In this document: in pieces, positions 11,595 through 24,110 of the stretch
How the letters are laid out: the number at the start of each line of letters is the position of its first letter
Position numbering within the stretch: position 1 is the first letter of the stretch
DNA from: Lucifuga dentata
Taxonomy: Eukaryota; Chordata; Actinopteri; Ophidiiformes; Bythitidae
Reading direction: 5' to 3'
Assembly: GCA_014773175.1 (NCBI GenBank)
Contig: VXCM01000203.1
Span: 366,929-430,928 of the forward strand
Length of the DNA stretch: 64,000 bases
Position numbers and translations under genes: made by a program
The notes under the pieces: generated by a model
What the model was told of the DNA's origin: nothing
What the model saw: the letters and a program-made list of their open reading frames with translations, nothing else
Databases searched by the model: none

Positions 11595-13146
11595 TTACAA
11601 TATTGCTTATTGTACAGAGCTGCTGTGCATTTCTGGTGATATTTTATGAATTTTATGAAGATTATCTATCAGTCTGTCATGTTTTGGTACCAAATGTGAT
11701 TTATTCCTGGTGCACAAACACTGGCAGTGGTTGATGTACCAGTTTTCAGGTCTTTTCTACTAATCACAAAAAGACCTACACAGGCTCTGTCTTTGTTTCC
11801 CATTTGGATCCCCAGAGGCAGTGCTCTGATGTGGATGAAGTGAAGAATTATCACACTGGGAAAAGAGGGGCAACTTCCTACTGTACCTGAATTCCATTTC
11901 ATTTTTCATTCTGCCGGTGAAAATCAGAAAAGACTGAAGTTGTGTTTCTCACAATATTGAAGTTCTCCCAGCAGCAACAGATAATGCGACTGATGCAAAT
12001 TTCACACATAAATGAAAAGATGAAGCCTGCGGTGATTCTGCATATGATTTCACACTTGTTCACCCTTATCAAATGTAGCACGTTTGAAAGCATATGCATA
12101 CACCAGCTTACCACCATATACACCAGCTTACACCCACACATCCATTTTATTTTATTTATTTATTTATTTATTTATTTTATCATGTACTTATAAAAATGCA
12201 TTTTTATAGCAAGTTCAATGCACTTATTACAGATTCTACCAGAAAAATTGTAGGGTTAGATATTTCAACCTAAAAATCACCTACAAAATTTTAAATACTC
12301 TAGAAAATTACTGGTTAATACATTTCCAGTGAATATGATGCTTTCTTTTCCTAAAGGCAAAATACAAAAGATAATTTGCTTCATGTAAACACTGCGAAAC
12401 ACATTTCCCTCTGTGTCAGAATGATTTAGTTGTGGTTGCTGACACCCCCGAGCAGAATGAAGTCACACTGTCATATAAAACACATCTTCAGTCAAAACTT
12501 GTTTTGGTAATAGCTATCATTTTCCTTTGTCCAATCCCTGGAATCATACAGAGAAGATATCAGAGAGAAATATCTAAACCACCTTGGCAAAGCCTCATCT
12601 AATAGCAATGAATGTTGAATTGTCATTACATAGAAGTGACACTCTAGCATCCTGCAGAGCTTCTAAAAACAGACATTTTCATGATTTTTCCTTATGCTGG
12701 CAGATACATGCGATGACAGACATGACAAAAAAAAAAAAAAAAAAAAAAGATGTAATTCAATCAGGAGCCCAAATACATCTGCAGCACTTGAGCTGTAAGT
12801 GCTGATATCTGAAGAAGACAGAAGTGGAAACTCCTGCCAATTTGCTGTATCCTATGAATAACAAATTACTACAGGAAATAAATTATGCTAATTAATGAAA
12901 GCATCTGTTGTCATTTGGAGGATCTGATTTTTCATTGAAAAGCTGGTATTTTTGGTTTATTGAAAGCAGTAAATTACTGAACAGGGATGATATGCTATTT
13001 TGGCCTTTTCAATTATCTGTATTTTGTACAGTTTTACAATATTTTGTCTAAGATTTTCCGTCTGTTTTGTTTTAGTTTTATAAAATAATGAATATAGTTG
13101 TTGGATTCTTCCTTTTTAATGGAATATATATCTCTTTATTGCAATG
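11595..13146. other. Non-coding stretch with an (ATTT)n run
   Basis: No gene is recognised. A TTTA-type microsatellite lies at 12144-12180 and a poly-A run at about 12726-12748. The part near 12840-12990 is ATTA-rich and repeat-free, a candidate for conserved non-coding sequence only. Confidence 0.45.
12144..12180. repeat. (TTTA)n microsatellite
   Basis: Tetranucleotide repeat with single-T variants at both ends. Confidence 0.9.
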
Positions 13147-13692
13147 GATTACAGTCAGTAACATTTCACTGGTAAACTCAAAAAATCAAAATCCATTTTC
13201 CCAAACATAAAACTGTATTTTAGCTTTTGTGGTATTTTGCCAAATCCCCCAATCTTTTAAAATCAAATGTTCAGGTGATAAACCTTAAAATTCAGTATTT
13301 TACCTGCTAACAGTTTTGCACAATTGTAGAAGACGTGGTAGTTTTCTCAGTAAAAGCATCTTGTCTCCTGGGCCTATGTATATTCCCTGGAAGAGATATC
13401 TTCTACATAGCTCTGTGATGGATCGGTTACATTAAGTAACTTCATCAAAAAATAATAATGGCATTTGCTATGAGAGATTACTTATCTCAAGCATGTTTTC
13501 AAGACTCTAAAAGTTGATTTTTACAGCGTACTGGAATGAAATGGAAATCAATGGCAATCTGGAAGTAGGAACAATGATTCTAAAATTTACAGCTCCTGTA
13601 GTATATTTTGTAAAATGATTGGCAGTACTGGCATGTATGCGGGTTGTGTTTATTGGGCTCAAACATGTAAAATCACTAGTATACTCCTTTAA
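13147..13692 (+). mobile_element. TTAA-flanked MITE, copy lacking a clear left end
   Basis: The right end, tatactcctttaa, finishes at 13692 with TTAA. Preceding blocks match the 36.6 and 63.5 kb copies in order: acataaaactgtattttag, ggtattttgccaaatc, caattgtagaaga, tctcctgggcctatg, gatggatcggttac, aaaagttgattttta, tcaatggcaatctgg, gctcctgtagtatatttt and ttgggctcaaacatg. The left terminal repeat is missing or rearranged. The element carries no coding potential. Confidence 0.7.
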
Positions 13693-15977
13693 GACATAAG
13701 CCTGAATAACAGGTTGACAGTATCTCTTACCCTTTCTCGTCATCATCCAAGAGAAGAAAAAAAACATTTCATATGTCTAAAGCTAATATTAATAATCCTT
13801 TTTTGGGGGGGCTTTTCAAGGATTGAAAGGCATTTTCAAAAGATCTGTAAATTCAGACAATTGTAGTCAACTGAAGTTTTTTCTCTATAATTAAAGCAAA
13901 ACAATTTGAAACGTAGTTTAAAAAATACAAGCTTTTCAGAGCACATGGAGCACAATATCCACCAGTGCACAATTATGTATAATTTTATATAATCTGTATA
14001 ATGTATAAGATATAACATTGCAGCATAACATACATTTCTCTCATATTTAATGGTTGCTTTTATCCAAAGCATAGATCAGCATGAGTGCTCAGATTTTAGC
14101 AAGTGACCACAATTCTCAACACCATCAAACCCTTAAACCCAGTCTCAGGAGCTATAATGGAGTGACATGCAGTGTAGATATTATGATGTATCCATATGGT
14201 CATGGAGATTGGTGCATCCTTGTACATATTTTAACATGAATACATAACCTCTTTCTTGCCTTTTGCCTGTTTGTGGTTGGAAGAATATTAGTTATGGAAC
14301 TCAATTAACAGAATGCAGTAAAAGAGATGGAAATTGTGCAAGCCTCAAGGCACACATGAGAGGTTTAATAGCTCCCCTGTTTCTCTTGTTTCACTTGTAT
14401 ATGTTTGCATACCCACCATAATGCAAGATAATTGCAGTAAGTACATGAAAAATTAATACATTACAATGATAATGGTTAATAACCTCGTAATGAGTATAAC
14501 AAATATCCTGCACTGTATGCAGGTAGAGCCATTACATTTAACCCTTTTAAATGTGTATTAAATGTGTAACATCCTTATTACTGTGCATAGAAAATAAGGT
14601 TAAATCTTCCAATTATATCTATATGAACTACTTTTTGAATCCCTCCAGCAGAGATATGTATGATATATTAAAAAAAACCCAAACAAAAATAACCTTTTTG
14701 ACTTCCAGTATTTCAGTGTGTTGCAGACTTCTGAATAAAAGGTGCACAGCATTGCAACTCTACAAACTGTGTGAAAGTGTATAGTTCAATAAACAAAAGA
14801 CAACCTCCAGGTGTGAAGTGATAGAAAAAATATTTTATTAATTTCTTGACAAATTCAATAATATCAGCCAAGCTACTGTTAACCTGTGCTCGTTGGCAGC
14901 AGTGTCTGAGTAGCTTTATTCTTTAGAAATTCTGTCAAATTCAGTTTCCTTGCTTGCTCTGATCTCGCCAGGAGACCAAGGTTAGCTGTCTAACAATTGG
15001 TTATTTTGATTGATATTAGGCCAAGAGTGCTGTCAGGCTCAGGGATATAAAAGAGAATCACAAATTATTATACCATTTTTACAAGATTTTAAGTTGTTGA
15101 AAGTCTTGATGATTCTTTTAACTTTTTTCTTATGCAGATACCTAAGTGGATGGGCGATGCTGAGCCTCCAGAGCTCTCACCACAGTGCTTTAACAGCTGG
15201 TGCTTTGATCTGTGGTGAGATGGGTAGACATGGTTCAAGAGAGAGGAGGGAGAGTATTAAATTCAAGGCAAAGTTAGTTTGATTCACGCTTTCAGGCCCT
15301 AAAAACACCCTTCAAAATCAAAAACAGCAATGCACAATAGTCACTGGAGAAATGAGGGAAACCAATCATGCCAAATATCATTTTCCTAACTTTTTTATTA
15401 TTGATGTTCAGAACCCAACTCTGAACACAATGCAAATGAGAGCAGCCTGCTAAATCTGCAGAGCTTTGTATCATCTATATTACATCTGAACCAATTGTCT
15501 GTGATTTCTTCAGGAGTTTTTGAAGACTGGTGCTTATTGCTTATACAGTAGATTGATATGAAGTTTAATGTGGAACAAAGAAAAAAAATGCTTTGTTTAT
15601 CTCATGAAATGCTTCTTTTAAAGTGCCAGTAGAAAAATTATAGTCTATCTCTCACATATGCATATGTTCTGTACATCTGTAAAATGTAGGACAAGAAGTA
15701 TGCAATTTTAAGTAAAAATAGATAGACTGCAATTGAGAATCACTTTCTTTACAAGTAAAAGTCCTTTTTTCAAAATTTTATCATCAAAATTCTCAGCAAT
15801 AAATGTTACTGTAATATCAAAAGGAAAAAGTAGTCATTATGAAGTAGGGTTCCTGTCAGTATTTTTTATGGAGAGAATCTCAGGGCGGGGTTAAGGGTTG
15901 GAGAATATCCAGTTTGGTGGCCTCAGAATTGCATTTCTGTTTTTTTTTGTTTTTTGTTTGTTTTTTTGTTTTTTTTT
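13693..15977. other. Non-coding stretch, no repeat recognised
   Basis: AT-rich unique-looking sequence. It ends in an irregular T/TTTG-rich stretch (15942-15977) that directly abuts the LINE remnant. Confidence 0.45.
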
Positions 15978-16556
15978 GGCTGATGATGTAGTTCTGCTGG
16001 CTTCAAGCTGTGACCATCATGCAGTGTAGTGGTTTGCAGCTGAGTGTGAAGGTGAAGCTCTCAATTTACCAGTCCATGTTCCAACCCCCTCCTATGGTCA
16101 TAAACTCTGGATAGTGACCAAAAGAATAACGCTGCAGATACAAGCAGCTGATATGAGTTTCCTTTGCAGGGTGCTGGGACTCACTCTTAGGGATAGGATA
16201 AGCAATTCGGTCAGAAGGGAGCTCAGTGTAGAGCCACTGATCTCTCATGTTGAAAGGAGCCAGCTGAGGTAGAACATCTAATCGGGTGGGCATCTAGTCA
16301 GATTGCCTCCTACCTCCCTGGGAAGATAATTCTGGGCACATCCAACTGGGATGAGACCACAGGACAGACCCAGAATATACTTGAAGGATTATATCCCATC
16401 TGGCCTGGGAATGTCTTGGGATCACCTTGGAAGAGCTGGAGGATGTGACTAGAGAGACAGGGACATCTGGGCTACTTTGTCAGAATGCTACCACCACAAC
16501 TCAGAGCCAGATGAGTGGTGGAAAATGGATGGATGGGACGATGGATGGACGGACGG
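15978..16556 (+). pseudogene. LINE reverse-transcriptase C-terminal remnant (Rex1/CR1-like, clade tentative)
   Basis: The conceptual protein begins at the RT catalytic motif (ADDVVLLASS near 15980-16010). It then carries WFAAECE, KLSIYQSM, YGHKLWIVTKR, IQAADMSFLCRVLGLTLRDR and SVEPLISHVERSQLR, which is the usual order at the end of this non-LTR RT family. About 70 residues between WFAAECE and KLSIYQ appear to be deleted. At least one frameshift and several stops break the frame. The 3' part (tgggcacatccaactggg, gagctggaggatgtgac) and the final atggatgg repeats match the typical tail of the fish LINE. It is a dead, 5'-truncated copy. Confidence 0.8.
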
Positions 16557-17972
16557 CTAGATGCTCCTGTTAATGATTATAAAAATCTCCAAAAATGAAA
16601 ATGCAGCGAGCAGTGCAGTAAAATGTTATAACTGCAATTTTGGTGATTTAGAAACAGAAAATAAGAAATGTTTAGATGCATGATTTCTTGCTATACATTA
16701 TTCATGGAAAACCAGCATTGAGATACTGCTTCAGCAACCCATAAATCAAGCAATGTGTTCTTTCCCCTGCTTTAAAAAAGTTAAGACATATGTTCCACTC
16801 ACTACCATTGGCAGCAATATGTCACCACTTGCAGTAGAAACACTGTGTTTGCTGAGCTTCCCAGATAGGAAATATGAGGTGAGTGATTTTATTTAACATC
16901 TCATTTAGCATTCATGTACAGTGTAGTACCTTTAGCCCAGGTTGCTAATGGTCTGATTCCCCTGGGATTTGTCAGAATATGGATGAAAATGCAAATATAT
17001 CAGCAGGAAGTGCACTTGACTCTCTAGGCATGCAGATTTGATTAAAAAAAAAAATTGCAGTAATAATTCCTGCTTAAGTGAGAGCCTTCAGTTATTTATT
17101 AGAGCTGTTGTATAGTGCTTGAATGATGTAGTGATGTAAACTAGTAATGATTAAACTAAACTCATCTGAAATTAGACACACTAATTATGTAGTGAATGGA
17201 TTTCTGTTGTGTTTAGCAGACTTAAATGTTTCAAAGGCCACTTTATTGTGCATAAAGACAGATATAGTCCAGTTTTTGTTTTGTTACAATCAGGGACTAA
17301 ATAGTTACAATGCTGCATTCACCCTCTCTTCAGCTTGGTTTGAACTGTGGTTACTGCTGAACACAGCATTTTATTGAACAACTGTTTACACAACTGAGGT
17401 AATGAGAGTTTGCATCCAAAACAACAAGTTAACTAGCCAACCCTCAGCTAAACCTCATGGGGTGATCCACCTTGACAACTCCCCAAATCTACATATCTCT
17501 GATAGAGGTGCTGCCATCTCTGGTTCTAGATCAATCAATAGATCAACAGAGTGCCCCTGCTGATTCAGAACTAATTTTAATCATTTTCATGCCACAAATG
17601 AATAGCCCCCGAGTTTGTCTGGGACACATGAAAACATCCTTGAAGAAGCTGAGAATACAAGAAAACAATAGTAAGAGTTTTTGTTTCCTTTTATTTTCTC
17701 TGGATAAAAGGAGCATCTCTGTGCACTTGCTTTCATAGCAACACAAAAGTACCCTTTTCAGATCATTCTAAATGTCTGATTAGGCTTTTGAATTGTATTA
17801 TGCTTTTAGGGGCAACAAACACCCATCCTTATTGACACACCAACACAAATAAACCACTTAGATACAGACCATATATCAGCAAACCTGAACATTCATTGTA
17901 CCTCTACTTGTAGCATCCATAGAAATCCCCTTAATTACATCTCTCCCCTGATGTCTCCCTCCTGTCATCTGG

Positions 17973-17973
<1 letters not shown>
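16557..17973. other. Non-coding stretch, nothing firm
   Basis: No gene is recognised. A 22-bp word at 17524-17545 (core ctagatcaatcaatagatca) recurs exactly at 27018-27039, which may hint at a shared old repeat. Confidence 0.4.

Positions 17974-18022
<49 letters not shown>
17974..18022. repeat. (TG)n microsatellite
   Basis: Perfect run of about 24 units. It produces cysteine/valine and histidine/threonine chance frames. Confidence 0.95.
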
Positions 18023-18023
<1 letters not shown>

Positions 18024-18983
18024 ACAGTGAAAGGTCATGGCTATGCTCTGCCTGGTCGGTGTTGGCTGTACAAATACAACTACACACACAGAGGATAGCA
18101 AAAATTCAGCCAATCCCATTAGGCCTGAACTCCTCCAGGGTTTTGCCCCCTATCAGACAATTAGACACCAATGGTTCCTATAATGGATTTATCACAATAT
18201 ACAGTATTAGCTGGCACCATCCTGCTAAGTTACCCTCTCCAGCTCTCCCCAGAAATAATACAAAATTTTACAAACCACCTCCTCTTAGACAACTAAAATA
18301 GATGTTTAGGGGGAAAGCACTCTCCGGCTTTTATCGGGTGTTGTAAACTGTCACCAGTAAGTGTTTGTAATGTGTAGATGTCCACTGTCAGCTCCACTCT
18401 CCTTGTCAGTACATCAGTTGGATCACTGCCAAACAAGAACCAAACAGTGTTTTCCTCTGTTATCACAACTCCGCTGTACAAAGCTGCAATCCTTATACAG
18501 GGTTAAGCCTCCACTTTTGACAATCCCACTTTTATAACTACCTTTGCTTCAGCCTGGAATGCCAATACTCTATAGTGATATGAATTGCAGAGAAATATAC
18601 AGCTTCCTTTGCTTGCAGCATTTACAGGAAGCATTGCATGCTTGGTCAGAGCTAGCTGAGGTGGGTGAAAAGTATCTCCAATAAGACATTTATTTAATGA
18701 CTTTGTGAGAGCAGTAAGTTAACATGAGGTGAGAATACACTAGTCAGAGCTCGGTACTTGACCAAATTGCGCAGGTTCCCACGGTTCTCACTTGCTGGCT
18801 GATAAATGAGAGCACACTGTGGGAGGTATATTAATCACTAAAGCTCTGTGTTGCTGTAGCAACACACGGATACAAAATCCTCCTTTGCTTTTATACTAAG
18901 CCCACCTGGTTGGTTTTTATAGGACTAAGGTCAGTTCCTAGTAACACAACCCTGTGTTTTATTAATACAATGCTCAAAGGATG

Positions 18984-18985
<2 letters not shown>
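18023..18985. other. Non-coding stretch of mixed composition
   Basis: Less AT-rich than average. A minus-strand frame at 18293-18481 reads fairly protein-like but has no family resemblance and no clear splice sites. It is left unannotated. Confidence 0.35.

Positions 18986-19028
<43 letters not shown>
18986..19028. repeat. (GT)n microsatellite
   Basis: Perfect GT run of about 21 units, ending in gtgcac. Confidence 0.95.
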
Positions 19029-19149
19029 ACAGACTGTGCCCTGACATTAAGAGTTTATATATCTCTTGCTGTGCGTACAGAGGTGAAATCACTAGTACAA
19101 TAAGCACTTCTTAAAACTTCTTAAAAGATATACCACACATTTTGTATCT

Positions 19150-19701
19150 CGCCTTCAGTCCTTAAAGTGAGAAATGCTAAAAGAGCGGAGGAGTGTGTTA
19201 ATGTTTAACAGCTCATTTAGCATTCCAGTAAAGGACAGTTTACTCTGCAGTTTAGCTGCTACAGACAGAACAGGACTCCCATCACTGGCCACTGGTGCAT
19301 TGGTGTTAACAAGGCAGTTTAACTCCTCAGTAATCTTTGCTCCACTCACATTGAATCATTCCAAATATGGCTGTGAGTGTGCACTTGGATGCTGATCTCA
19401 GTTTAGTCAAAACTGACAGCTTTTGGTTGTAGAAAATGTCCACAGAGGTAAAGGCTGTTCTAAAAATAGCCCCTCTGTTTGCCTTTTTCTCCTCTTCTTG
19501 TTCGCCAAGTAGGAGGACCCACACTTTCAATGCCTGAGCTGAGTTAGGAGCTTTCTCAACTAGATCCTCTTTTTTCATTCCCCCTGCTTGCCAATTTTCC
19601 TGACAACTGAAGCAGAATGCAGACAGAGGGAGAAAGGGGGGTTTGAGGCTGACGCAAAGCCATGACAATCCGTCTCTGCCCTTTGTAATGGCTGTACTCA
19701 T
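19150..19701 (-). other. Overlapping minus-strand frames, unknown
   Basis: Two overlapping minus-strand frames, 19327-19701 (124 codons) and 19155-19349 (64 codons), have balanced composition unlike the simple-sequence frames elsewhere. Motifs such as KVWVLLLGEQEEEKK and KITEELNCLV are not recognised. They could be a decayed transposon reading frame or chance, and no splice sites or terminal repeats support either. Confidence 0.2.
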
Positions 19702-19907
19702 GCTTCAAGCATCCCCTCAGTCCCTCCCCCTATCCCTCACTCTTTACCAGGACAGGGTTTATCATCTGTGATAAAGTACCACAGTCTGGGAGGAATCAGC
19801 CCTGGATGTTTATTACATTAGGTCAGCGCATACTAATGGAGGAACTCCTACAGACCATGTCATCGCCACAGGGCAACAGGGTACAGGATACAGGATACAA
19901 AACAGTA

Positions 19908-19910
<3 letters not shown>

Positions 19911-19940
<30 letters not shown>

Positions 19941-19978
19941 CTTCTTCTTCTTCTTCTTCGTCTTCTTCTTCTTCTTCN

Positions 19979-20032
<54 letters not shown>

Positions 20033-20033
20033 G
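19911..20033. repeat. Compound (CTT)n-N-(CT)n microsatellite
   Basis: About 22 CTT units (one cgt variant) are followed by a single N at 19978 and then about 24 CT units. The N sits exactly at the switch between motifs, so the two repeats may not be truly adjacent. Confidence 0.9.
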
Positions 20034-20357
20034 TGCCATGGGATGTTTTTTTGGCGTAGGATATTCAGTCATTTCACTGTTTATTTTGATGTAATGTTTG
20101 AGCTCTGACATTTTAGAGGATTTAAGAATCAGTTTATGTAGTTGGCCTAAATTGTTTTCTTTTTAACACTTTATTTTTACACTGCTACAGCCAGCCTAAA
20201 ATATCCACTTTAAAGACGCAGTATGTGATCCAAATAACATGGTCACCCCACCACAGGACTGGAAGCTGTTAAGACTCTTTCTGTCATTAAATATACATGG
20301 ATGATTTTCAGTTATGGTCATGCAAAATTTTGATTTGTCATCTGTGAATTTATACAG

Positions 20358-20365
<8 letters not shown>

Positions 20366-20403
<38 letters not shown>

Positions 20404-20421
20404 TGTATGTGTGTGTGCGTG
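20366..20421. repeat. (GT)n microsatellite
   Basis: GT run interrupted by three variant units (tatg, tatg, gcgt) at its 3' end. Confidence 0.95.
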
Positions 20422-22294
20422 AATTTATTTATATATGCGAATATATACATTTTTATATGGTCAAAAAAGTATTGGACTGGCAACAAAATGTCAGACGTAA
20501 GTATCCATGGTTACACAGTGAGCAGTCCTGCAGAAATTGTGATGTTTCTGAGACATATGATATTGAAATAAGTCATCAGCTACATCTTCTATTCTGCTGC
20601 AGACTGACATTTGCAGTGAGTTTTACTGCGATGTGTTCTCTTACCTCAGGTGTCTCGGAAAACATAAGCTGCCAACTCACCTGTGGCCCACAATTAGCGT
20701 CAAACAGCTGCTGAGCTTTCTGTGCTGTGACAACTCAAAATGCCACGGATGAAGACTGTCAGCCCTGCAAGATCAGCCACACAGAGCCAGAAGCCTGTCT
20801 GCCATCTTCCCCACTTTCAGTCTGTCCTGGATTTGTGGGTGCATGCGCCTCATGCACTACACTTTCCACTTTCAACTTGTATGCTAAGTGGCTGCCTGTT
20901 CCTGGAGTGGGATAGATATTAAAGTGACTCTCATTCATTTTCATAAGCATGTTGTTAGATGGAAGCAGTACTTCAATTTCAACTGCTTGTTGACCCCCTG
21001 CGGAGAGCAGACATGCGCTGGTCTGCAGGTAACCCCGAGCACTGCAGCATCAATGGCCGTGGTGGCACTATTAATGAGAGAAACTAGCTGCGTGTGATAT
21101 GAATCATGGAGAGCTCTATAGTGTTCCCATGCTGTGTTCAGCACACTGTGATTTAATGATTATTACAAAAGTCAGAGGAGGTCTGGACAGAAGGTTTCTC
21201 TTGAGGGATTCACTATTAGGAGCAACTGTCACAAGTGAATCAAGTTACCGTCAATGACGAATTCTATTCTCAGCCTCCTTATTGTTATAAAATGGTCAGA
21301 GTGGCAGGTAGGGAGGGGGGAGAAATGTTCCTCCTGCTAAAAATCAACCATTTCCTTCATGATAACTGACATTCTTTTGAGAAGTATGGCTCCATTTTGA
21401 GAGCAGACAGTCTCAGTTCACACAAGAACACTAACAGCAACCATTAACTGCTCTCAAGCAAGACTTATGTTTGGTTCTGTCTGTAGTTTTAGGCAATTAT
21501 GTTGCACTTAAATCTGGTACCTGTAGTGTATATGTAATTAATATGCTGGATATTTATACCCTTGTATGGTGGAGTATCGTAAATCACAAAATGTGGCACA
21601 TTCACTGTTTGAGTTTCACACTTCATAAACTGGTGTCTTTTAAATGGTTTCCAGTTGCTGAGTCAGTGGCTCACACAAACAGCAGGTTCCTTCATAACAA
21701 CAATGGCAGAATAATCGGCATTTGATTATAACAGATACTGGTATCAGTGCATATATTAGCATACACTGGTGCAAAAAGAAAGTGCAGAACATAAATGTCT
21801 GACAGGTGCAATTTTTAAATATTTAATACTTATTTTTTTATTAAACAGAAAATTTTACAAATTAAATTCAGTTTATTTTATATAGTGCTCCCCACATCCA
21901 GTAAACTAAATTTGACATGTAAAATCGGTGAAGTCCTTGTTTCATTAAACCACAGTCTTTGTTGTTTTTATTTACATTTCTGATTTAACAGTTTAATTTC
22001 CAGCAAATCTGTGAATTTTACTTTTAATGTAGCAAATACTGATATCTCATATTGACCATTACATCTTTGATAATAAGTATGATTGTTTAAATGTCCAATA
22101 TCTTGTCTCAATACAGTACAGTCCAGTCACAGCAGTATTAAAAACCAAACGTAAGGCCAAAAATGTTATTTTTAATGAAAAAAGTTGAAAATTTGGGCCA
22201 ATTGTTCAGTATCAGCAATGGTCAGGCTCTAGTTCAAATGCAGTCTCTCAATCCCTCATCACTATGAAGAGCAACAACACGTGTAATATTATTG

Positions 22295-22328
22295 ATTTCT
22301 TCAATATCTCACTTGATATTGAAGAAAT
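22295..22328. repeat. Perfect 14-bp inverted repeat, 6-nt loop
   Basis: ATTTCTTCAATATC at 22295-22308 is the exact reverse complement of GATATTGAAGAAAT at 22315-22328. The stem is too short for a standard pre-miRNA and is probably a foldback remnant. Confidence 0.7.
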
Positions 22329-23245
22329 GCATTTTTATATTGTTTTATCTTGAAGAATATTATACTTGTCGCAACTTTATGCATGTACATTTACCCCTTA
22401 TACTCACAGTCACATAGATACAAACACACACAGACAAAAGACATGCACGGAGAGATCGAGCAGCATGTCGAGGCACAATAGGAGTTTGCTCTTGTTCTGT
22501 ATAATCATAGATGCGAGGTGTTACTGTGCTGTGTGAATCAATGAATACACAAATAAAAGTGTGACAATGGCTTGAAAGCAGGGCAGAGAAAGAAGCACCA
22601 GATATTTCATCTGCCAGTGAAAAATCATTTCCGGAAGCAGTGCATGCAGGTACCTGCCTGAGCTCCTCTCTTCTCCTGTGTTTTTCTTTCAATAGAGCGA
22701 AGGTGCATATCAGCTCAGAAAGGAAAAACGCTACTGTACCAAAACAAACAGGATAAATCTCACCAGCAGAGGCAGTGGTGCAGAAACAAGTCTGACAACA
22801 GCCGCAGGGCCTTGTGACTACTGCGCTCTACCTAATCAAGCAAGCTTTTGAAAACATTGTGTCACTTTTATCCAGGCACAAAGAGGAGGGTGAGAGTTGA
22901 ATTTCAGGTGACATCTGGAATAACAGTAAGACAAAAGCAAGGTATAGTTTAGTTTCTTTTCTCTTTTTTGTTTAGGTGACCATTCTCAAAGTATTGTGTA
23001 GCAGTGGAACAAAATGCAGCAGAGCAGTGTGCGTAGAAAGCAGGGGTACAGGCTGTCTTGCAGAATAATGGATCTGATTAATTTCTGTGAGCATCTAAGC
23101 AACCACTAAGTGATCCAAGGTGAAAGCTGGCTGTTTTCATTTGATCAGGGCTTTATTTAAAATTTTATAAATGTTTTCTTGTAAATGTGGTCATGTAGGC
23201 ACTGAATGACAGGCAATTAACATTGTCTCTATCTGACCTTGGAAA

Positions 23246-23284
23246 TGAAAAACACTCAGCTCTTTATATGCTGAGTGTTTTTCA
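23246..23284. repeat. Perfect 15-bp inverted repeat, 9-nt loop
   Basis: TGAAAAACACTCAGC at 23246-23260 pairs exactly with GCTGAGTGTTTTTCA at 23270-23284 around the loop tctttatat. A stem like this is not expected by chance in 64 kb. Its origin is unknown. Confidence 0.75.
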
Positions 23285-23470
23285 AGCTATACAGTACAAA
23301 ACCTAAGTGGTGGGAAATTGGTGCGCGCCAGATTTTCTGTCAAAATTTAAAGCCAAATCTTTTGTAACATTGCACTTTCCATTTCAGATGTGTGTATTTT
23401 CAGCAAACAGTTGTAGGTGTTATGTTTTAGAACAAATCAGAAGAAGTAATGATTACATTCAGTCATATTT

Positions 23471-23870
23471 ACCTCTGCCAAGGAGGTTATGATGTCAGTG
23501 GAGTGTATTGGATGGTTTGTTCATTTTTAGCAGGATTATTCAAAAAACTTTTGAGCCAGTTTTGAAGAAACATGGTGGAAAGGTGAGGCATGACCCAGGG
23601 AAGAACCTGTATAATTTTGGTGAATGTTGGCAAATACAAGAAAGTTTTAAACGATTATTTTTAGGATTGTGATATGAGGCTTTTATTTTTTAATTTTTTT
23701 TGTCAGTTTCTGCAAAAATGATACACAAATCTCATTTAAAAATCAGGATACAGTATTCATCACCTGATAGACTATCGATGGATGAAGTTTGGACTAGATT
23801 GGGATAAATATCTGAAAATTATATACTGTATATGTACTTGAACGGGGCAGCATTAATGGACTTCCTGTAG
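23471..23870 (+). mobile_element. Interspersed repeat of the 'cctctgccaaggaggttatg' type, partial
   Basis: It starts with acctctgccaaggaggttat, continues with ttagcaggattattcaaaaa and tggtggaaaggtgaggcatg, then ccagggaagaacctgtataa. This order is typical of a repeat abundant in fish genomes. Similarity fades after about 23640, and the right end is not found. Confidence 0.6.
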
Positions 23871-24017
23871 TAACTTGGAAACATGCTACAGCCACTGTTG
23901 TGCTGTGATTATGCTAATTTAGTAGCATAAAGACATTTTGACATATCTTTAACAGTTACAAAGATCCAGCAAAATATTGTGGGTAATTCATTAAAACATA
24001 GCACATGATTTAATGTG

Positions 24018-24110
24018 TCTGTAAGGGCAAATAGCATCACACAACCATGTTCCCTCATTCATGAATGCCAGTTAACACATTTTTAGCCTTTACCTTGAAA
24101 GAGGCATTAC
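24018..24110 (+). repeat. Dispersed repeat pair F, copy 2
   Basis: Partner of 9668-9765. The shared core contains catcacacaaccatgt and a following ccttgaaag block. About 15 extra bases lie between the blocks relative to copy 1. Confidence 0.55.

Larger units (their letters stand above)
20422..23470. other. Non-coding stretch with two perfect hairpins
   Basis: No gene is recognised. It includes a short aattaaattcagtttatttt word near 21859 that resembles a common fish interspersed repeat. Two tight inverted repeats are listed separately. The part near 23040-23220 is repeat-free and looks like possible conserved non-coding sequence. Confidence 0.4.

Noticed and set aside
19978..19978. Sharp CTT-to-CT motif switch as a biological feature
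   Set aside because: The switch coincides with an N, so the adjacency is not established.
20199..20235. ctttaaagacgcagtatgtg, similar to TTAA MITE ends of other fish families
   Set aside because: No inverted partner and no interior similarity. Too short to support an element.
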